This document shows, in pieces, positions 1 through 7,569 of a DNA stretch of 64,000 bases. The DNA comes from an uncultured Nitrospira sp. Lineage in GTDB: Bacteria; Nitrospirota; Nitrospiria; Nitrospirales; Nitrospiraceae. Under the pieces are notes generated by a model. It was not told where the DNA came from and did no database searches. It was given only the letters and a program-made list of their open reading frames with translations. A program made the translations under genes and the position numbers. Within the stretch, counting starts at the first letter, position 1. Every line of letters starts with the position of its first letter. The stretch covers positions 1-64,000 of the forward strand of contig CABVRZ010000004.1 in the NCBI GenBank assembly GCA_902500775.1, in the 5' to 3' direction.

Positions 1-409
1 TCGCCATGAACTATAACCAATTGGATCTATTCACGTCTTAACCGGACAGTAATGCGGAGAAACAATTCTTTATTACGTGCATGTGCTTCGAATGATTGTT
101 GAGCTGTCTGTACTTCGTGAAGTTGGAGTGCCTTCCGAGGTTTTGCAAAAAGCTGCAGTTGCGAGCGAACACTATAGAAGAATGTTTCGATTGAAACGTG
201 CGTAAGCTGAAGTCTTAGACACCGATGTTCGCAGATACTGCTGAAATCACTTGTGTAGATGTTCCATCCTGCCTCGTAATTCAATAAGGTGAGTGGTGCC
301 AGGAAACCATGGGGCAGGATATCACTTGAAAAGGTGCGCGTGCTCGTCAAAGATGTAGTGCCTATTGCTCCCTTGACGTAGAACAGTCATAAACCATCCT
401 ATTTATCAA
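1..409. other. No convincing gene
   Basis: This AT-richer stretch holds only a TTG-initiated reading frame of 107 codons on the minus strand (27-350). It has no recognisable domain and no clear ribosome binding site. I see no RNA gene, repeat or clear promoter here. It may be the decayed end of a neighbouring gene cut off by the window edge. Confidence 0.5.
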
Positions 410-622
410 GTGCGGAGCGTCGAAGTCGTCGAGCCTTACACGCTGCGAGTATGGTTTACCGACGACACGGAGCAGATCATCTACCTGAAACCAGTTCTGG
501 CAGGCGAACTCTATGGGCCGTTGCTCGATATCGAGTTGTTCAATCGAGTGGCCATCGATCCAGAGGTAAGAACACTCGTGTGGCCGAACGGGGCCGACTT
601 TGATCCAGCGACATTGGCATGA
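410..622 (+). CDS. DUF2442 family protein
   Basis: The 70-residue product fits the small DUF2442 family. It opens with a short strand followed by YTLRVWF, then an acidic turn (DDTEQIIYLKP), and has the usual family order of 'position in protein, then predicted beta strands, then a short C-terminal tail'. Members are often found beside toxin-antitoxin or DUF4160 genes; the function is not established. The start is GTG at 410 because no ATG is available in frame. A toxin-antitoxin pair lies 150 bp downstream, so this may belong to the same plasticity region. No DUF4160 partner was seen upstream. Confidence 0.65.
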   Translation: MRSVEVVEPYTLRVWFTDDTEQIIYLKPVLAGELYGPLLDIELFNRVAIDPEVRTLVWPNGADFDPATLA

Positions 623-771
623 TTGGCCGAAGCACAAAGACGCCTTCGCCGCTCGTGCGAGAGAATGGGTGCGGGTATTTGCCTGACGAGCTCCTAAACC
701 TCCTTAACTCGCTTGTCAGCATTCAAGCCAGCCATTATAATAGCCACTAATGTAGCCTAGTGGAGGTCCGT

Positions 772-1050
772 ATGCCGCAGGTTGATGAGTTTGTCTCTGT
801 GAGCGAGGCCAAGAATAAGCTGTTGGAGTTGATCCGGCGCATGAAACACAAACAGGAGATCGTTGCGATCACACGCGACGGTGTTCCGTCAGCGGTGCTG
901 CTGAGCATAGACCAGTTCGAGGGGCTCATGGAGACGATTGAGATTCTGAGCGATCAGAAGGCGATGCGGGGGCTTCGTCGGTCGTTGAAACAGGCAGAGA
1001 AAGGGCAGTGGGCTTCTCACGAGGCGGTATTTGGCCGTGATACCCAGTGA
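772..1050 (+). CDS. Type II antitoxin, Phd/YefM family
   Basis: The 92-residue protein has the Phd/YefM N-terminal fold: VSVSEAKNKLLELI near residue 8, then a basic helix and a strand with TRDGVPSAVLLSIDQFEGL. The N-terminal domain binds operator DNA and the C-terminal tail (LRRSLKQAEKGQW) would wrap the toxin. I chose ATG 772 over GTG 760 because a GGAGG lies 5 nt before it (762-766). The gene overlaps the toxin start by 4 nt (GTGA), which is typical of translational coupling. By analogy to the family, the pair would repress its own promoter; no operator was identified with confidence. Confidence 0.85.
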   Translation: MPQVDEFVSVSEAKNKLLELIRRMKHKQEIVAITRDGVPSAVLLSIDQFEGLMETIEILSDQKAMRGLRRSLKQAEKGQWASHEAVFGRDTQ

Positions 1051-1343
1051 AAGCATATCGGGCGCGCTACTCTAAGGAAGCGGCTGAGCGAATCCGGAAG
1101 CTCCATCCTCAAGTGAAACGTGAAATCAGACAGGGCATCAAAGAACTCCTCGTCGCTCCACTTGCCGGACATGCGCTTCAATTTGAATTGGCCGGACTGC
1201 GGGCCTATCGTATTCGGACGTATCGACTTATCTATCGGCTCAATGATGACGAATCCTGCGTCGATGTCATCTTTGTGGGACCCCGTCGGAACGTATACGA
1301 AGAACTGAGAACGCTCCTTCTGTCACAGCCGGGAAGAAACTAA
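1047..1343 (+). CDS. RelE/ParE-family toxin
   Basis: The 98-residue basic protein has the RelE/ParE superfamily pattern: YSKEAAERIRKLHPQVKREI at the start, the central LAGLRAYRIRTYRLIYRL and the strand VDVIFVGPRRNVYEEL at the end. RelE members cut mRNA in the ribosomal A site, while ParE members poison gyrase. The conserved arginines of the central strand (RAYRIRTYR) resemble RelE/YoeB-type toxins more than ParE, but this is a weak call. It starts with GTG inside the antitoxin stop, so toxin synthesis should depend on antitoxin translation. Confidence 0.85.
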   Translation: MKAYRARYSKEAAERIRKLHPQVKREIRQGIKELLVAPLAGHALQFELAGLRAYRIRTYRLIYRLNDDESCVDVIFVGPRRNVYEELRTLLLSQPGRN

Positions 1344-1356
1344 ACCTCCTCTCGTG

Positions 1357-1655
1357 TCACGGGAGATATCGCACAAACCATCTTCCTCCATGTTCCGCCA
1401 CCTATTCCAACGTGCCCGGCTCTTCAAAGAGGTATGTCGCGCCGGGAACAATGGTCAGTTTCTTCTCTCAGGTAAGCAGATCGTAGGTGGCCTGATTCAA
1501 TTCCATCACTGGTTCCTCGTGGCCTTCGGCAATCAACAAGGTCGGACTGGTGACTGACGAAGGTGGGGGTCGATCAGATCCGGCCGTCTTCCTCGTGACA
1601 CGATGGTCTTGACGTTGGATGGCCCTCGCACCGCAGCTTGGCGAGGCCTTTCCAC
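1357..1655 (-). pseudogene. Decayed alpha/beta (dienelactone) hydrolase, copy 1
   Basis: Read on the minus strand, the remnant shows IVSRGRRPDL, then LLIAEGHEEPVMELNQATYDLLT and, after an in-frame stop, LTIVPGATYLFEEPGTLE, a second stop and WFVRYLP. This is the C-terminal third of the dienelactone hydrolase-like family, which has a catalytic Asp in the GGHDEPV block and a His in the PGATHLFEE block. Here the His is Tyr (GATYLF) and at least two stops and one frameshift are present, so it cannot encode an enzyme. It is clearly homologous to the second remnant at 40138-40596. Its upstream limit is approximate. Confidence 0.75.
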
Positions 1656-1990
1656 TTGCCGTAGTTCCGACACTCCACATAGCCGCGCCCTGTCCGATTG
1701 ATTTTGAACAATCCGTAGCGCACACACTTACCACGCAACGAGTTGGTCGCGCGCTCGAATATCCTGTTTTGTACGGCGACCATAAGGCCTCCAGCCTACC
1801 TGATGGCTACGAAACGCTGCATTATCTCGTGTGATGAGTGAGCAGAAACAACTTGTGACAGAACCAGCCGGGGGGTCCTCGTGAGGTAGGGATAATGGCC
1901 CGCGATGCACGGTGAGGCTACATCCATGATGGGCGACGAGCCTAGAAGGGCAGCGGCACTGCTTTCCGTGTGATATCCAAATGGATAGTA
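1656..1990. other. Gene-poor stretch after hydrolase remnant
   Basis: I see no supported gene. A minus-strand frame (1574-1783) reads KINRTGRGYVECRNYGKW and similar, which may be a second decayed reading frame of unknown origin. There is no clear promoter, repeat or RNA structure here. Confidence 0.4.
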
Positions 1991-2005
1991 AGGCTATGTT
2001 TCTCC

Positions 2006-2035
2006 TTGACTAGGGCAATATAACTCTAGTAGGTA
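2006..2035 (+). promoter_or_regulatory. Sigma-70-type promoter candidate P1 of EPS leader
   Basis: TTGACT (2006-2011) and TAGGTA (2030-2035) are separated by 18 bp. The block is repeated about 245 bp downstream as P2, and the two share the CTCTAGTAG stretch just before and across the -10 element. That conservation between copies is the main support. It would transcribe the first hairpin module toward the NusG-like gene. Confidence 0.45.
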
Positions 2036-2098
2036 TCGATACGACAGAGGCGTAGTACTTAGAGCCATATATCCTTATCGCGGTTAAACCATGGCTGG

Positions 2099-2125
2099 GA
2101 CATGCATGGCGAAGCTATGCATGTC
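2099..2125 (+). promoter_or_regulatory. Hairpin with ops-like loop, copy 1
   Basis: GACATGCAT (2099-2107) and ATGCATGTC (2117-2125) form a perfect 9-bp stem around the 9-nt loop GGCGAAGCT. The loop resembles the RfaH ops element core (GGCGGTAGC). It lies about 65 nt after candidate promoter P1, where an early-elongation recruitment site for a NusG paralogue could act. A second copy with the same loop lies at 2346-2370. The role is inferred. Confidence 0.5.
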
Positions 2126-2251
2126 GCTCGTTATGGTGAGTTTACTGTGAGGATACAAGCGATAACAGCATGTTAGATCGATCTTCTGTAGTGCGTCTGT
2201 CATGACATGCTGAAACCAGGATGAAAGTTTCATGGGGAGCGAGCGTTCCCC

Positions 2252-2280
2252 TTGACGGATCCTAATAGCTCTAGTAGATA
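2252..2280 (+). promoter_or_regulatory. Sigma-70-type promoter candidate P2 of EPS leader
   Basis: TTGACG (2252-2257) and TAGATA (2275-2280) are separated by 17 bp, the optimal spacing. It is the duplicate of P1. A start site near 2287 would give a leader of about 105 nt before the GTG of the NusG-like gene. Confidence 0.5.
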
Positions 2281-2304
2281 GTAAGACTTATAGGTGGTGC
2301 TTTG

Positions 2305-2322
2305 TAGAGCCGTTTGGCTCTA
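2305..2322 (+). promoter_or_regulatory. Short perfect hairpin in EPS leader
   Basis: TAGAGCC (2305-2311) and GGCTCTA (2316-2322) flank a GTTT tetraloop. No T-tract follows, so it is not an ordinary intrinsic terminator. A pause or stabilising element is possible. The equivalent place in the first module keeps AGAGCC and a more distant GGCT. Confidence 0.45.
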
Positions 2323-2345
2323 TGCCAATAAAGGAATGGTTGGGG

Positions 2346-2370
2346 GATATGGGGCGAAGCTATACATATC
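2346..2370 (+). promoter_or_regulatory. Hairpin with ops-like loop, copy 2
   Basis: GATATG (2346-2351) pairs with CATATC (2365-2370) around a loop that again contains GGCGAAGCT (2353-2361). Compared with copy 1, one stem pair changes from C-G to T-A on both sides, a compensatory change that supports a conserved structure. It lies about 20 nt before the GTG of the NusG-like gene, so it may also affect translation initiation. Confidence 0.5.
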
Positions 2371-2391
2371 GCCAGTCACATAGAGTGGACC

Positions 2392-2913
2392 GTGAGTCCA
2401 CATGATACAGTAGCGCGTGAGACTGAGCTTCGGTGGTATGCCATTCATACGCGCTCCCACCAAGAGAAACAAGTTCGGGACCGGCTGCTCGCAGGGGGAA
2501 TTGAGCCGTTTCTTCCTTTAAGCAGGGTGCAGCGTCAATGGTCTGACCGAAAGGTGTGGGCGAGGTCGCCGTTGTTTCGTGGGTATTGTTTCGCCAGGTT
2601 TACGTTAGGCAACAGCCTTGCCATTCTCAAAACTGCAGGGGTCGCGCGCATTGTCGGTATCCTAAAGCCGGAACCTATTCAGGACGAAGAGATCGCCGTG
2701 CTTCAGCGGGTTACCGCTGCTGATTGTATGACGGAGCCGTACGATGATTGTACTGAAGGCATGTGCGTAGAAGTGATACGAGGTCCCCTTGCGGGCCTTC
2801 GCGGCCAATTCGTAAGAAAGGAAGGCCACCAAGGGTTGGTAATCCGTGCTTCTCTCATTCAACAAGCGGCACTCATTCACATCGGAGCCAGCGAAGTGGT
2901 ACCAGCAAAGTAG
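2392..2913 (+). CDS. NusG/RfaH-like transcription antiterminator (UpxY-type)
   Basis: The 173-residue protein has a NusG N-terminal domain (RWYAIHTRSHQEKQVRDRL at residues 14-32, FLPLSRVQRQWSDRK, then RSPLFRGYCFARF) and a C-terminal KOW domain (EVIRGPLAGLRGQFVRKEGHQGLVIRASL). Specialised NusG paralogues such as RfaH, UpxY and LoaP bind RNA polymerase and suppress pausing or termination across long polysaccharide operons. Its place as first gene of a 37-kb same-strand EPS locus fits this. The GTG start is the only suitable one; the RBS is weak (AGAGTGGACC). Two ops-like hairpins precede it, suggesting that it may be recruited in its own leader. Confidence 0.88.
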   Translation: MSPHDTVARETELRWYAIHTRSHQEKQVRDRLLAGGIEPFLPLSRVQRQWSDRKVWARSPLFRGYCFARFTLGNSLAILKTAGVARIVGILKPEPIQDEEIAVLQRVTAADCMTEPYDDCTEGMCVEVIRGPLAGLRGQFVRKEGHQGLVIRASLIQQAALIHIGASEVVPAK

Positions 2914-3019
2914 TACCGAATATTCATCATGGCCTCAAGTTCTTCCGCATGCAGATCACTGTGACTGTCGAAGAGAGTCAGACGGGCAAGTACCCACTCA
3001 ACCAAGGGGAATATATTCT

Positions 3020-3236
3020 CTAGCCCGCATTATTCATGACAGTTCGTGACGAAACCGACGAAACGCCAGGCGAGACGGGCACGCGGAGCCCTGAGAGACC
3101 GAGGCATACTTGCAACAGTATGTCGAGGTCACGAAGGGCGAGCCTGCTCGACTGACCGCTGACAGACCGCGGCCAGGCTTGTCGCAGCGGCGTATCGGCG
3201 GGTGCAGTAGAAGTGTTCATGAATAATGCGGGCTAG
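3020..3236. mobile_element. 217-bp MITE-like element with perfect terminal inverted repeats
   Basis: Positions 3020-3039 and 3217-3236 are exact reverse complements (20 bp). The outermost CTAG is palindromic and can be read as a 4-bp target duplication, leaving a 16-bp terminal repeat beginning CCCGCATTATTCATGA. The interior has no convincing ORF, so movement would need a transposase in trans. A 4-bp duplication and ends beginning with CC would be compatible with an IS1380-like parent, but I cannot confirm the family. Confidence 0.75.
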
Positions 3237-3627
3237 GGCTGCAAGATAGTATAGTTAGGTGGGCAGAGCTTTCTTCAAGCTTGCATACCAGGACGAGAGT
3301 CGTCTTGATACGGGACAGTGTGAGGGATTGTGCCACGGTGAGTAGACGATGAAACCAACGATCCGCATAGTGGTTTTGTGCACTTACTAGAAGGTGTTGA
3401 GACAACCTGAAAAGAAAACAAACGAGTTGAGCGAGCTGGATACGGGAGAGCATGGGTGGGATCCTCGCGTGGCACGCCATTCCGGAGCGACGGCATGTAC
3501 CTATGGCATAGGCTCAAGCATTTTTAGGATGCATGAAATTACTCAGGAACCGGATAAGAAGTTGGGGCACACAATCAGGGAATTGGAATAGATCGCATTC
3601 ATCTCTGAAGGGCTCAAAGAAGGATCT
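3237..3627. other. Intergenic stretch before the outer-membrane gene
   Basis: I see no supported gene in these 391 bases. A 65-codon plus frame (3394-3591) ends in MHEITQEPDKKLGHTIRELE but has no RBS or known domain. The stretch separates the antiterminator and the MITE from the first structural EPS gene and may carry a further promoter that I could not define. Confidence 0.4.
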
Positions 3628-5103
3628 ATGCGCCTCTCCCTGTGTGGAATTAAGGATCCACCCCATTGGACGTTTCTACCTCATCCTAGTCAAGTAATAG
3701 TCGCGTATTCTATAGCGATCCTCTCAAGTCTGGGAACAGTAGGAATGTCATTGGCACAGCAATTGGAGACACCCAACACGTCCTCTGTCACTGCTGGGTC
3801 TATCTTCGGTGCATCAGGGACTATGTTTTTGTCGCAGTTCACCAACCCCGCACTCCTAGGATCGCTGTACTTGACTCCGCAGTGGCCCATGACGGGGTAT
3901 TATCCTATCTTCCCAGGGAGCTCGCCTGAACCGCTTCCCCGTGAGGGGGTTTTGGTAGGACCACTCCGGGTGCATCCCCATATGGGAGTCGCCCAGATGT
4001 ACACAGATAATGTGTTCAGGACGAACGGCAATAAAACCAGTGATTTCCTGACCACGCTTTCACCAGGGATCCAAGCCCGATTGCCGTTTGGAGGATTTCA
4101 CTCCTTCCTGATCGATTATCGGACCAATCTTCAATACTATTCACGCTCGACATCAAACGACGTGCAGGATCAGACTGCGGTAGGAGCCGTCAAGTTCAAT
4201 TTTCCCGGTGGGCTCAAAGTCGATCTCCAAGGTGAACACAGGCTCGGACATGATCCCAGAGGTTCTGCTGTGGATGATGTGAACACGCGGCGTCTTGGGG
4301 TGAACAAATGGACAGCCGATGGCTTCACCGGACATGCCGAGTATTTTGGGGCGCAGTCTAGCGTGGGACTCCATGTGCAAACGCTTCGCTGGCAATACCT
4401 CAATAATAATCAGGGAGCTGTTCGTGACCGACTGATAAACAGGGCCAATCTGCTGTTCTCACGAAATGTGACAGACAAACTGTCGCTCCGGGCTATGGTT
4501 GGTGCGCAGCAATCGATTTATGACCAGAATAAGAATTTGGACAATGTCATCTATACCTTCAGTGGAGGAGGGACGTTGAATATCAGCGAGATGACGTCCG
4601 GAGAAGTTCTGGTCGGATATCAGCATGTGCAATTTACCCGTGCGCAGGTCAATCAACCTCCTCCGTTGGACCGATTTTTTAGAGACAAAAACACCTACTC
4701 GAATCTCTATGTGATGGGAAGGTTCAATTGGCAGGCGACGCCGTTGTTGCGGATATCATTGCAGCTGTATAGGACGATCCAGCAAACGGTAGCAAGCGGT
4801 TCTCTATTCTACACTGCGACTGGCGTGAATCTGACGGCTCGACACGAATTGACCGATCGTACGACGGTCAATATCAACTTTGGGTACGAGCACGACAAAT
4901 TTCAAGGTGTCAGTTCCTCTGAAATAACGAGCGGGCCTGACAGAAGTGAGGATTTAAAGAATGTTGCGGTGGGAGTGAATTATCAGGCGGTCAAATGGGT
5001 GGGAGTAGGGGCGCAATATATGTTTGAGGACCGACACTCGACTCAGACTCAGTTTACCTACCAAGCAAACACCTTTATGCTGTTTGCAGAGACGCTCTTT
5101 TAG
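3628..5103 (+). CDS. Outer-membrane beta-barrel protein of EPS locus (BBP2_2-like)
   Basis: The 491-residue precursor has a hydrophobic segment near residues 25-43 ending in SLAQQ, consistent with a signal peptide after an unusually long N-region. From about residue 115 it shows repeated alternating strands (VAQMYTDNVFRTN, FLIDYRTNLQYYSR, VDLQGEHRLGHD, and others) and ends in FAETLF with a terminal Phe, the C-terminal signature of outer-membrane barrels. It resembles the putative beta-barrel porin 2 family found in exosortase-linked and Nitrospira EPS clusters. It may form the polymer exit channel. The next gene is the Wzz/kinase 87 bp downstream. Confidence 0.75.
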   Translation: MRLSLCGIKDPPHWTFLPHPSQVIVAYSIAILSSLGTVGMSLAQQLETPNTSSVTAGSIFGASGTMFLSQFTNPALLGSLYLTPQWPMTGYYPIFPGSSPEPLPREGVLVGPLRVHPHMGVAQMYTDNVFRTNGNKTSDFLTTLSPGIQARLPFGGFHSFLIDYRTNLQYYSRSTSNDVQDQTAVGAVKFNFPGGLKVDLQGEHRLGHDPRGSAVDDVNTRRLGVNKWTADGFTGHAEYFGAQSSVGLHVQTLRWQYLNNNQGAVRDRLINRANLLFSRNVTDKLSLRAMVGAQQSIYDQNKNLDNVIYTFSGGGTLNISEMTSGEVLVGYQHVQFTRAQVNQPPPLDRFFRDKNTYSNLYVMGRFNWQATPLLRISLQLYRTIQQTVASGSLFYTATGVNLTARHELTDRTTVNINFGYEHDKFQGVSSSEITSGPDRSEDLKNVAVGVNYQAVKWVGVGAQYMFEDRHSTQTQFTYQANTFMLFAETLF

Positions 5104-5190
5104 TCTGGATGTGGTCTTCATTGTTCCGGTTATGAGCGCCAATGACGAATTTGCTCGAGGCGCGCACCCTCCTGAAACGGGGACTGTGAC

Positions 5191-7437
5191 ATGATTCGTG
5201 ATGGCGATAGTATCTCACGGCAATCGGCCGAAACGAATGGCCGTGAGACCGTCCTGACCGAGTATGCCGGTGCCTGTCGGCGCCGTGTATGGTTGATCGT
5301 TGCAATCGCGGTTGGATGTGCAGGGGCTGCGGCGATTTGGTCGTTCATGCAGATACCGCGGTACCAAGCAAAAGCCACTGTGGTGGTCGAGCAAGTAGGA
5401 CGGAGTGGTTTAGACTACGATCGAGATTACCACCAGGGCGACCTTTCCCCAGAATACTTTCAAACGCAGTTTGAATTGATGAAAAGCCATTATGTTTTTC
5501 AACGGACGGCGCAACTCCTCCATTTGTCCGAACGGCTGGAATACAAACCCAAGCTCTCGATCTTTTCGTCGATGATGGGCGACATCCTGCCTGCTGCGAT
5601 CGCGGACGTTGTCGGGTTCAATGGGGATGTCGGCACACAAGGTTTGGGAGAAGGTGACGAACGATTGCTGAAGCAGTTTGCTGAGGCGGTTGAAATCGTG
5701 CCGATTCGTGGTGCAAGACTGGCACATGTGATGGCAACTTCCGATGATCCGGAATTTGCCGCTCGCATCGCCAACACGCTGGCCTCGACCTACATTGAAC
5801 GTACTCAGGAGCTGAACGCACTCTCGAAGGAAAAAGCTGCTGAGTGGTATACCGCCCACCTCGATGAATTACGTAAGAAAGCCGAAGCCTCGCAGCAGGC
5901 CCTCTATCAGTTTCGTCTGAAGCATGGGTTGATGGGAGGGCGTGAGCAGCAAACGGTGAGGGCTCATACGAACACCGAATTGGACTCTGAGCTTGTCAGA
6001 GCAGAAATGAAGCAAGCGGAAGCCAAGTCTCGTCTCGAACAAATTGAATCGGTCCTGCGCAGCCGAACCGGCCACAATGGAGCCGTCGAAATAGACTGGT
6101 CGAGCTTGGATGCCTCGATCGAAGTACTGAGCTCGACGCTGATTCAAACGTTGCGAGCGCAAGATATCAGGGTTTCAGGTCAGGTTGCCGAGTTGGAGGA
6201 AACGTATGGGCCGCTTCACCCTAAGCTGATTCACGCCAAGGCGGAGATGCAGGATCTTCGTGCACGAATCGAGCAAGAGGTACAGAAGATCTTCGACTCC
6301 GTGAAGCAAGAATATGACTCGGCGCGTGGACGAGTCCGCGTCATTAAGGAGGCGGCAGGCCGTCATCGACAAGAGAAAATTAAACTCGAGCAATACGAAG
6401 TCGACTATGGAATCCTCGAACGAGAGGCAGAAAGCACACAGCATCTCTACGATATTTTTCTCAAACAGACGAAGGAAGCCGATCTTTCGGCCGGATTGCG
6501 GAATGCCAACGTGTACCTCGCCGACCCTGCGGTGCCGAACGCCATTCCAGTAAAGCCCAAGAAACAGTTAAACATTGTTCTAGGACTTCTCGTGGGGCTC
6601 ATGACGGGGGTTGGGCTGGCTTTGTTCTTAGAAGCCCGTGACCGGACCTTGAGGGGACCCGATGATTTAGGACGGTATCTGCCGAAGATCTCCCTCCTAG
6701 GCGTGATGCCACTGTTGCCGAAAGCCAAGACCGGGGAGAGAGTGTCTCTCCTCACCCAGCAATCCTCAGGTGTTGCGGCTGAGCACGTTCGCATTATCAG
6801 GACCAGCGTACTACTCTCCAGGCCTGATGAATTACCGTCCTGTGTCCTCATAACGAGTCCTGGAGAAGGCGAAGGGAAAACGACCCTCTCGGTGAACCTC
6901 GCGGTCGCACTGGCCCAGTTGGAGAATACGAAGGTTCTACTGATTGACGCGGATTTGCGGAAGCCTGCCCATACATACATCCATGGGGTTCAACGCGAAG
7001 GGATCGACACAAAAGGACTCGCGACTTTCCTTGCTGGAAGGGCCAGCTTGAGAGAGATTATGTATCGGACCGATCTGGCCAACTTGTCGGTTATTCCTCG
7101 AGGGGAGCGCCCATCAAATCCATCGGAACTGTTGCACTCTAAACAGTTGAGAGAGCTTCTGAACAGATGCCGAGAGGAAAGGTATCATGTCATTCTGGAT
7201 GCCCCACCGGTGCTCCCTGTGACTGACCCTGTGATCCTTGCCTCTCAGGTCGATGGCGTGCTCTTGGTGGCAAGTGCCGGCCAGACCACCCGTGAAGCTT
7301 GTCGAGCGGCGATCGACCAACTGACGAGTGCGGGAGGGAGAATACTGGGTATCGTGCTGCAGAAAGTCCGAGTCTCCCCTAACCCGTACCCTTCATACGT
7401 TGGCAAGCGGTCTGAAGGGAATGGAATCCCACTGTAG
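5191..7437 (+). CDS. Polysaccharide co-polymerase fused to tyrosine autokinase (Wzz/BY-kinase)
   Basis: The 748-residue inner-membrane protein controls chain length and export of EPS. The N-terminal Wzz domain has a TM helix (about 32-52), a long periplasmic coiled coil (200-430) and a second TM helix (about 458-480). The cytoplasmic BY-kinase has Walker A (SPGEGEGKTT, ~555), Walker A' (LLIDADLRKP, ~583) and Walker B (VILDAPP, ~666). The tail holds only two tyrosines (NPYPSYVG), fewer than the usual Tyr cluster. ATG 5191 follows GGGGAC. Family knowledge: such kinases cycle between phosphorylated and free states to drive polymerisation. Confidence 0.92.
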   Translation: MIRDGDSISRQSAETNGRETVLTEYAGACRRRVWLIVAIAVGCAGAAAIWSFMQIPRYQAKATVVVEQVGRSGLDYDRDYHQGDLSPEYFQTQFELMKSHYVFQRTAQLLHLSERLEYKPKLSIFSSMMGDILPAAIADVVGFNGDVGTQGLGEGDERLLKQFAEAVEIVPIRGARLAHVMATSDDPEFAARIANTLASTYIERTQELNALSKEKAAEWYTAHLDELRKKAEASQQALYQFRLKHGLMGGREQQTVRAHTNTELDSELVRAEMKQAEAKSRLEQIESVLRSRTGHNGAVEIDWSSLDASIEVLSSTLIQTLRAQDIRVSGQVAELEETYGPLHPKLIHAKAEMQDLRARIEQEVQKIFDSVKQEYDSARGRVRVIKEAAGRHRQEKIKLEQYEVDYGILEREAESTQHLYDIFLKQTKEADLSAGLRNANVYLADPAVPNAIPVKPKKQLNIVLGLLVGLMTGVGLALFLEARDRTLRGPDDLGRYLPKISLLGVMPLLPKAKTGERVSLLTQQSSGVAAEHVRIIRTSVLLSRPDELPSCVLITSPGEGEGKTTLSVNLAVALAQLENTKVLLIDADLRKPAHTYIHGVQREGIDTKGLATFLAGRASLREIMYRTDLANLSVIPRGERPSNPSELLHSKQLRELLNRCREERYHVILDAPPVLPVTDPVILASQVDGVLLVASAGQTTREACRAAIDQLTSAGGRILGIVLQKVRVSPNPYPSYVGKRSEGNGIPL

Positions 7438-7555
7438 ACAGATCCATCGATGTTCTCCTCCAGAGATTGGGAAGGTAAACGTATACAGCCGCTGGTGGAA
7501 GATTGGCCTGAACGGTGCTCAGAACGTTGAAGAAACAATTCGTCTCTGATTCAAC

Positions 7556-7569
7556 GGTTGAATTCAACC
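7556..7569. promoter_or_regulatory. 14-bp perfect palindrome at flippase start
   Basis: GGTTGAATTCAACC is a perfect palindrome directly abutting the ATG at 7570, where a ribosome binding site should be. It could be an operator or a small hairpin limiting translation, or simply chance. No regulator is linked to it. Confidence 0.3.

Noticed and set aside
27-350. Minus-strand ORF of 107 codons
   Set aside because: TTG start, no ribosome site and no recognised domain.
3394-3591. Plus-strand ORF of 65 codons before the barrel gene
   Set aside because: No ribosome site, no domain and no conservation evidence; left unannotated.
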